The position numbers and the translations under genes are program-made. From Chaetomium olivaceum (lineage: Eukaryota; Ascomycota; Sordariomycetes; Sordariales; Chaetomiaceae), in assembly GCA_039881045.1 (NCBI GenBank), contig JAYWVB010000048.1, positions 62,001 through 126,000 on the forward strand: a stretch of DNA of 64,000 nt. The letters are read 5' to 3'. This document shows, piece after piece, positions 57,196 to 64,000 of the stretch; the stretch's first letter is position 1; every line of letters begins with the position of its first letter. A model generated the notes under the pieces. The model was not told the origin of the DNA and searched no databases. It was given only the letters and a program-made list of their open reading frames with translations.

Positions 57196-57965
57196 ATGTC
57201 CGAGATATTCGACGACATCCCCCGCCCGAGCGGTACCTCCCCGCAAGAGCCACCGCCTCCGATTCTAGCGACGCCGGTAACTTTGACATTTCCAATGTTC
57301 GACTCCGTGTAGGGGCACCACCTCCGATTCCACTTCCGCTGACCAACGAGTGGGACGCGAGATGTGATCTGATATCCGATGAGCTGGGACGGGACCTCTT
57401 GGAGAACGAGACCAAGAAAATCCTCTCTGCCGAGGGCGTGGACAGTGTCGTCTCCGTCGAACTCACATCACGAGAGCGCCGCCCGACAATCTTCATAGTG
57501 GCGCGCTGGGAAGACGGCTGCTCGGATCTCTGGGAGGCTGTGGTACGCAAGGTGAAGAAGCTTGTCGACGCGAAGCGGCTTACAAGCGAGAAACTCGGCG
57601 ATGTCGACATTGCGGTGGAGATGATCGCCGAAGAGCTCATGCTCGAAAAGTACTTGTCCATAGTCCCGGAAGAAGTCCTCGCCAGGGGCTTGGAAAGGGA
57701 CTGGCCGAGCATTAGGGATCGGGTGACCGAAATCCTGGACAGTCACAGCGCTACAAAAGGGTGCATGAACATGATGACTCTTGTCAGACTTGGGTTCTCC
57801 CCCCAGCATAGCGACAACCCCGACACTGTCTATATATCAATGGATTACGAGTCGGACGAGTCCAAATGGCCACCCGTGGTCGAAGAGATAAAGCAGTATC
57901 TCAAGGAGTTCGACTACGTCCAACTCCACGTTCATTTGGAACACAACATGAGCGAGCTATACTAG
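57196..57965 (+). CDS. Uncharacterised fungal protein, one frameshift near the start
   Basis: The ATG at 57196 opens MSEIFDDIP. The frame then breaks at the C-run 57219-57223; adding one C gives a continuous 256-residue protein (IPPPERYLPARA onward) up to the stop at 57963-57965. The body contains PPPIPLPLTNEWDARC, TIFIVARWEDGCSDLW and DVDIAVEMIAEELML and ends with HLEHNMSELY. It looks like a compact alpha/beta protein with no signal peptide or membrane helix. I do not recognise the family. Confidence 0.65.
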
Positions 57966-58439
57966 AACCACGACAAGTAGGCAAAGGGTCACTGAAGAAC
58001 ACCCAGAGGCCGGCATTGAGGATATTCGGGTTGCGGAGGAATATGAGACGGGTATGGCAGGACTACTCCGCAGGCTGGGTGTAATGGGTGGGCTCGTCGG
58101 GGGTCAAGTGGTAGATACCTATACGAATAGCAAATAGAGCATAAGCCCTCTTATACCCAATCCCACGACTCACCCTTATATTCCTTAAGATACAAGAAAA
58201 CAGGAGAAAGAATAAAGCAGGAGGGTAAAATGAAGATAACACACTTTGCAAAAGGGCCTGCACATTGCTTGCGCGAAGGCCGCTGGTGGGAGGAGAAGGC
58301 GCGCTCCCGGACGATGCGCTGACGGATAATATCAAGACTATCAGCACCGAGGTGATCGGGCAGTTAGAACCCATCATCCGATGACCAGCCCTCATCCGAA
58401 ACCCTTTCATCTAACGCCGGGTTGTGGTCCGTGCTTGAC
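57966..58439. other. Convergent intergenic region
   Basis: About 470 bases between two unknown genes. No gene seen. Confidence 0.5.
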
Positions 58440-58764
58440 TTATCTATATCGTCGACGGCTGGGGATAGGAGGTTCGTAGAAGGCGTTGGGGCGGGAAGAG
58501 TAACGCGAGAGGACCTCCGCGAAGCGACCTTGGCGGGCTCTAGACAAACGTCAGTATATGCTGATCTGTAATTCTGCATCATAGTCACTTCGAGATTCCG
58601 ACTGCGGTTGTAGTTGATGGTGCGAGGGTTGCCGGTGTTATGTCGAGGTACAGCTTGATGTCCCACACTAGATTTAGTTCATGGGACTCTATATTCTTGG
58701 TACATTTCCGGAGTTTAACTTCCACAACAGCGTTTTCTAGGGACGTACAAGTTGTCGTACACAT
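58440..58764 (-). CDS. Small unknown protein or 3' part of a decayed gene
   Basis: Two exons, 58764-58589 and 58539-58440, give 91 codons plus stop, with a canonical intron (GTGACT, ACTGAC branch, CTAG). Segments NLVWDIKLYLDITPATLAP and RFAEVLSRYSSRPNAFYEPP look like real protein. Just upstream on the same strand are coding-like scraps in shifting frames (for instance VIYKIGDD, a stop, then RTLYLSKKKEARCRNVYDNL near 58765-58860), so a longer broken gene is possible. Family not recognised. Confidence 0.4.
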
Positions 58765-59266
58765 TGCGGCAGCGGGCTTCCTTCTTTTTGCTAAGGTATA
58801 GTGTTCGAACCTAGTCGTCTCCGATCTTGTAGATCACCGGTTCTGGGAGGGATAATCATCGACCTCGTGTTTTAAGGCTTTCTCCAAACTAGCCTGAATA
58901 TTGTGGATAAAAGAGGGAAAAGGAATAACTACATTCAGAAAGGTGAAGAAGGGACGAATGGAGAGGTGTAATTGATACGTGTATGTATTACACCGTATTG
59001 TTCTGCTTGGCCCTGGCAGGACGGAGCGGGTCCGCCCCCACTCTTTGCCGCTGCTTGAACCGGACACAGGGTTCCATGTCTCGGTCGCAACGACCTGCAG
59101 GTAAATGCGGCTCTCCTCCGCACTCGACACCAACAGCGCCGCGCATCGGTCGCGGTCATAATCAGTACCTTTCCTCTAATTCGGTGGGGACAAACAGGCT
59201 CGCCCTTATTGTTATATTCTTTCGTCTATTTCCCAAACTTCAAGCCGCTCGCGTCAATTGTGTACC
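58765..59266. other. Region before EXO84, with possible remnants of the minus-strand gene
   Basis: The EXO84 promoter is here. Coding-like minus-strand fragments around 58765-58900 may belong to the small unknown gene. No intact gene seen. Confidence 0.4.
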
Positions 59267-61448
59267 ATGTCTGAAGAACGCTCCAAGATATCGCTGCGCA
59301 GTGGGAAGAGGAAGGGCCGGCCGTCCATCAAGATCTCTGGACCTATCTTGCAACAAGATGCCGGTTTGCGAGGACCTCCGGGACGTCCAGCCGCGGCGGA
59401 TATCCCCCCGCCTCGCCCGCGACCTCCACCACAGAGCAGTGCGACGGTGAGCTTGCATGCTTGGTCTGTTCGGTGCTAGGACAAACAGTTGACCGCCCTA
59501 CCTGTAGACCTCAGACCTCGTCAAGCGACGATACTCGTCGCGCTTCAACAACATTCCCGCCGACTTCGATCCGACCGCAAACCCAATGCCCGCACTGCCC
59601 AGCCTCGACCAGTATGTGAACTCCCAGGCCCAAGATCGCCGGCCCCCGCCGTCAAGAGGAGGACGAAGCGAGGGTGGAGGCGGAGGAGCTGGGCTCCAAG
59701 TGGATGTGCGAGCCCTTCGGGATCCCGGTCTTGTCCCGGAGCAGTATGTTGCCGAAATCCTGAGCGAGGCCACTGAGGATGAAATCCGCGATTACGAATT
59801 GGCTCTGCGGAAGCTCAAACGCCGAGCATCAACCGATCTCCAGCAAAACGTGTACCAGAACCGTACCCAGTTTATCAAGATCAGCAAGGAGGCTGAGAAG
59901 CTCAAGAGCGAGATGCGCACTCTTCGGAATTTAATGGCGGAGCTCAAGACCAACACGACCGCTCTACGGTCAGGCTCAAACAGCGTGGACGACGCCGGTT
60001 TCGGTAGTCAGATAGGCACGGGTCTGAGCCGGAGGGACAAGAGAAGCTCCGTTGCCGATAGGACCGCGCTTTGGAGCTCTCAGATGCAGGCCCTGTACAA
60101 GAGTGTCGAGGGCTCGCAGAAGTTTCTGCCAAATACCACTGGGCGTCATGTGGTGCAAAACGCAGGGCCCTGGGTCGAGTTGGATAATGCCACGTACAGG
60201 TCGCGCCGTGCCATGCAAATTTTCCTGCTCAATGACCACCTACTCATCGCCTCGCGAAAGAAGCGAAAGACGGATGCGCCGGTTGCCGCAGACGGCCGCG
60301 CACCCATAACCAAGCTTGTGGCCGACAGATGCTGGCATCTTTTGGACGTGGAGGTGGTGGACATGGCTGGGCCGAGCGACTCTTCTAGCGGAAGGAACAA
60401 GCTCGCTGATGCTGTCATGGTCCGGGGAGGTGGCCAGAATGAATCCTTCATCTATCGGACCGAAAAGCCCGCGGATCCGGAGAAGGGGACCCTTATGCTC
60501 AACATCCGGAAGCGGGTGGAGGAGCTGCGGCGAAACCTACAATCCGAGAGGGAGGCTACCAACAAGGCAAAGGAGACCATCAACTACTTTGCCTCGCGTG
60601 ACCCCGGCCTGCTACAGAAGACGGAACTGCTCGAGACCTTGTCCGATATCAAAGACATGTTGATCGAGGTGGACGGCAAGCAGCAGAACCTTCGATGGGT
60701 TGAAAGCCAGATGGATGAGCTTGATATCCACATTGCTCTTCAGCAGATTGAGCCGTCGGTTGCTCTGATCGAGAAGTTGAAGAGCCTAGCATATGGCCTG
60801 AAGAATAATGTCATCGCGCAAGACTTCATCTCATTCAAGGTTGACGAGAGGCGAGCAAAGCTAGCGGCGTTGGTTGTTCGGGAGCTGGTCGGCACGCACA
60901 GCCAACCCAAGAAAACGAAGCAGAATGTGTCTTGGCTCACCCGACTTGGTTTCGAAGACCGGGCGCGTGAAGCGTACTTAGAAGCGCGTAGCGAGACGAT
61001 CCGAAAGCGGTCTAGGTAGGCGCCTCAGCAACACACGGACGCAATCACCAAGGTAGCTAACATGAACTTTAGGCAATGCATCTTCCAAGGCAACTTGGAC
61101 CAATACATCTGGGAGCTCTCCTTCGTCTACTTCACCATCATCCGCAACACGGTCATTTGCTTCCAGGCGTGCTTCCCCCCACCCATGATGAGCGCCTGCG
61201 TCAAGTGGGCCAAGGAGGAGGTCGACACGTTCAATGCCATCCTGGCTCGCCAGCTGAGCGGTGAGAAGGAGGGAGGCGAGGCGTGGACGCGGTGCATGGA
61301 AACGGCCAAGGACCATGCCGGCATGCTCTCTGAGGTGGGGCTGGACTTCCGGACCTTGGTTGGCCAGAATGTTAAGGCCGCGACAGATGCCTCGGCATCG
61401 AGTGCGCCGGCAGGATTAGGGTTGATCATGGGAGCGCAGGCTGCTTGA
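59267..61448 (+). CDS. EXO84: Exocyst complex subunit Exo84
   Basis: Three exons, 59267-59446, 59508-61015 and 61073-61448, giving 687 residues. The N-terminal 60 residues are basic and Pro-rich. The join into exon 2 reads TSDLVKRRYSSRFNN, the conserved Exo84 start of the folded part. The Vps51-like coiled coil follows (KISKEAEKLKSEMRTLRNLM), then a PH domain (RRAMQIFLLNDHLLIASRKK; DVEVVDMAG), then the helical C-terminal domain ending FRTLVGQNVKAA. Exo84 is one of eight exocyst subunits that tether secretory vesicles to growth sites on the plasma membrane such as hyphal tips. Confidence 0.94.
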
Positions 61449-62257
61449 AGAGAAGATTAGGGGGTCTCGGTGGTCTCGGTGGTCTCGCTCGTGGGCGCTT
61501 CCGATAAGCCAGGTAGGTAGGTATGTACGAAGTATGTAGAATGTCTTGAGCCGGTGATTGTGATGAGTTACGATTTACAGATTACATGCTTTATCCCCTC
61601 CTTCGTCCGTGCCAACCTGGTGGTTCTTCGATTTTCCCCCTATCTATCCCATGCCATCGGCGCGGAGGTACAGGGGATCGAGATGGGGATCGAGATGGGG
61701 GGATCGAGATGGGAAGCTGAGCGAACACGGCGGGGTGCCTCGCTCAAGTGGATCCCCCTGAACCTTCAGCTGCCCACTAAAGTTGGCGGGGAGGCTCTCG
61801 CACGGACCACAAAGAACCCACCCAGAGGCGCCAGTGCCGACCTCAGCACCGCATTTCAGCAAAACAACGGCCCTCTCCCCTCATCACATTCGATTATTAT
61901 ACCCCCCTTACCTTTGGAATCAGCCTCACCCTGAGGCGTCTGCACGAGTTGAACGGCTGTCATTTTCACAATCTGTTTTAGAGGCCCGGTTGAGACATTC
62001 GCCCGCATCCCCGCCAATTTAACAAAAAGCAGCAACCCCTGGCGACACCCGCCCACCTGCCCAATTTTGACCCAGACCTTGGACCCGCGCCGCGCCTGGA
62101 GACCACAACGACGGGCCAGTGGACACAAACGTCATTGATCCCAATCTTCACGAAACCACTTTCGAGTACACCGACCGCATCCCCAAGCGAAAACAACACC
62201 CTCCCTCACCTCGATTCACCAACTGCACATCGCCCACCGAAGGATTAAATTGCCGGA
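61449..62257. other. Intergenic between EXO84 and the PP2A gene
   Basis: No gene seen. Holds a 9-bp GGTCTCGGT-type triplet repeat (61475-61497) and a 12-bp repeat (listed separately). Confidence 0.55.
61673..61713 (+). repeat. 12-bp tandem repeat, three copies
   Basis: GGGGATCGAGAT occurs three times in a row, the last copy after two extra G. Confidence 0.7.
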
Positions 62258-63738
62258 ATGGATACGAACATGGAGGACGTTGGGCGCGTGCCCACCGAGC
62301 TGACCTCGTCCAACATCGAGCCCGCCACCATTCCGACCCTCGACGGCTGGATTGAGAGCTTGATGCAATGCAAGCAACTGGCTGAAGTAGATGTCCAGAG
62401 ACTCTGTGAAAAGGTCCGCCTTGGCTCTTGATGCCCCCCTTAATTTGGTCCCTCCCCGCCGCCGTCCACAGACACTCGCTGCCCAGGCAGCCCTTTCTTC
62501 TCGCCCCTCCATCAACCCGCAAACATTGAATCCCTCATGGACCCACTGGCAGTTGATTGCGCGTTCTGTATTTGGAGGTCGGTAAACTGACTTCGAATCC
62601 CTGCTCTAGGCGCGCGAAGTCTTGCAAGAAGAGTCCAACGTACAACCCGTCGTATGTGTCTGCTGCCCTGCCGATCGCGGCCGCCATCGAGACGTCCCCT
62701 CTTCGATAGACTAACCTCATCAGAAATGCCCCGTCACTGTCTGCGGCGACATCCACGGCCAGTTCCACGATTTGATGGAACTCTTCAAAATTGGCGGGCC
62801 GAACCCGGACACCAACTATCTCTTCATGGGTATGGCACGGCAGGCTGATATCCCCACGTCGTGTGCGAGGCGGGCTTGATATTCTGACGATTGGGTGTTG
62901 CGCAGGGGATTACGTCGATCGAGGGTACTACTCGGTCGAGACTGTCACCCTGCTTGTGGCGCTCAAGATCCGATACCCGCAGCGCATCACCATCCTGCGC
63001 GGTAACCACGAATCCCGTCAGATCACACAGGTATACGGCTTCTACGACGAGTGCTTGCGCAAGTACGGCAACGCCAACGTGTGGAAATACTTTACCGACC
63101 TCTTCGACTACCTGCCTCTCACCGCCCTGATCGACAACCAGATCTTTTGCTTGCACGGCGGTCTGTCGCCCAGCATCGACACACTTGATAACATCAGAGC
63201 CCTGGACCGGATCCAGGAGGTGCCCCACGAGGGACCCATGTGCGACCTGTTGTGGTCTGACCCCGACGACCGGTGCGGTTGGGGGATCTCGCCCCGCGGT
63301 GCGGGGTACACCTTCGGCCAGGATATATCAGAGGCATTCAATCACAACAACGGGCTGACTCTGATTGCCCGGGCACATCAGCTCGTCATGGAGGGCTATA
63401 ACTGGTCGCAGGACCGTAATGTGGTCACCATTTTCTCTGGTTGGTTCCCCACGCTGTGCTGTTATGGCTTCCATTCGCTGACTCGGCTGCAGCGCCCAAC
63501 TATTGCTACAGATGCGGCAACCAGGCCGCGATAATGGAGATTGATGAGCACTTGAAATATACCTTGTATGTGTCTATGCCCAATTGCTTCGGGCATCCAC
63601 TAACTAGAATTTAGCTTGCAATTTGACCCCTGCCCGAGAGCTGGCGAGCCCATGGTCTCGAGGAGTAAGTTTTATGCTCTCGTCACAAACTACACAGTCA
63701 CTAACCACTCTTCAGGAACCCCTGACTACTTCTTGTAA
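62258..63738 (+). CDS. pph-1: Serine/threonine protein phosphatase PP2A catalytic subunit
   Basis: Seven exons: 62258-62413, 62610-62651, 62724-62829, 62906-63439, 63493-63565, 63615-63664 and 63716-63738, giving 327 residues, the length of Neurospora PPH-1. All phosphatase metal-site motifs are present: CGDIHGQFHD, GDYVDRGYYSVE, RGNHESRQITQVYGFYDEC, LHGGLSPSIDTLD, ARAHQLVMEGY and FSAPNYCYRCGNQAA. The end is the invariant TPDYFL tail, whose C-terminal Leu is carboxymethylated in PP2A to favour B-subunit binding. The subunit works in heterotrimers with the A scaffold and B regulators. The 53-nt intron inside FSAPNY hides the frame change near 63440. The last exon has only 23 nt. Confidence 0.97.
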
Positions 63739-64000
63739 TGAAAATACCAACTCTGGCTTCTGGTCGTGCGGTCACATACAGCAAGGACAGGAAGCTTAGG
63801 AGGGGAAGGGTCTGGTGATACGTCGGCTTAGGTCTCCTACCATAGCCCGTCGCATTGCAGACGGGAGCGGCGGAACGCTGAGGTACATACGGTGTATCAA
63901 AAGAGAGAACAACACGTAAAACGGTTGCTCAACCCTTTCACTCCATGGCAGACCGGGGACGAGCGCCCAGTGTCCAGTCCCAGTGACCGGACTCATTGCG
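63739..64000. other. 3' flank of the PP2A gene to window end
   Basis: About 260 bases, no gene seen. Confidence 0.5.

Overview
The window is nuclear DNA of a filamentous ascomycete, most likely a Sordariomycete of the Neurospora/Chaetomium type. It has dense eukaryotic genes on both strands. The introns are short (mostly 50-150 bp), with GTAAGT-like donors, CTAAC/CTGAC branch sites and YAG acceptors. Several genes have characteristic Sordariomycete forms: an arg-2 gene with its arginine attenuator peptide, an sre-type two-finger GATA repressor, a nit-9-type MogA-MoeA fusion, and a PP2A catalytic subunit of 327 residues. I see no bacterial operons, CRISPR arrays or complete transposons. All gene models come from reading the sequence by eye; apart from stated exceptions the exon lengths sum to whole codons.

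Layout. 0-15 kb: C-terminus of an unknown gene, TAH18 (-), a two-RRM RNA-binding protein, GCS1 ArfGAP, the ETF beta subunit, and arg-2 with its regulatory uORF. 15-27 kb: an Acinus-like SAP/RRM protein (-), an unknown acidic protein, the iron regulator sre, TVP15, BCP1, and chorismate mutase (-). 27-36 kb: MDV1, a disordered unknown protein, BUB3 (-), GPN2, POP5 (-). 36-43.6 kb is the one accessory-looking block. It holds an AT-rich stretch with a tRNA-derived remnant and a 45-bp tandem duplication, then a large NLR-type gene (nucleoside-phosphorylase domain plus NACHT), a small ISG12/IFI6-like membrane protein just downstream, and a 485-bp element with terminal inverted repeats, a central palindrome and a telomere-like tract. 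43.6-64 kb: nit-9, VMA16 (-), TOA2, a TMEM42-like protein, TYW1, TOM20 (-), an O-methyltransferase (-), two small unknown genes, EXO84 and the PP2A catalytic subunit.

Most genes are unlinked housekeeping functions: tRNA modification, secretion, mitochondrial import and division, splicing, mitosis, and amino-acid and cofactor synthesis. The regulatory highlights are the attenuator uORF of arg-2, two exact ATCWGATAA iron-GATA motifs upstream of sre, and a third in an inverted GATA pair upstream of the O-methyltransferase. The most system-like feature is the NLR with its ISG12-like neighbour; a functional link between them is inference only.

A caution for users: at least 14 places need a one-base correction to keep a clearly homologous or otherwise open frame, mostly one base too few in a G/C or T run, or one too many in an A or G run. 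They occur in conserved genes (TYW1, nit-9, MDV1) as well as in the NLR block, so sequencing or assembly error is the simplest explanation, and frame breaks in the NLR block should not by themselves be read as pseudogenization.
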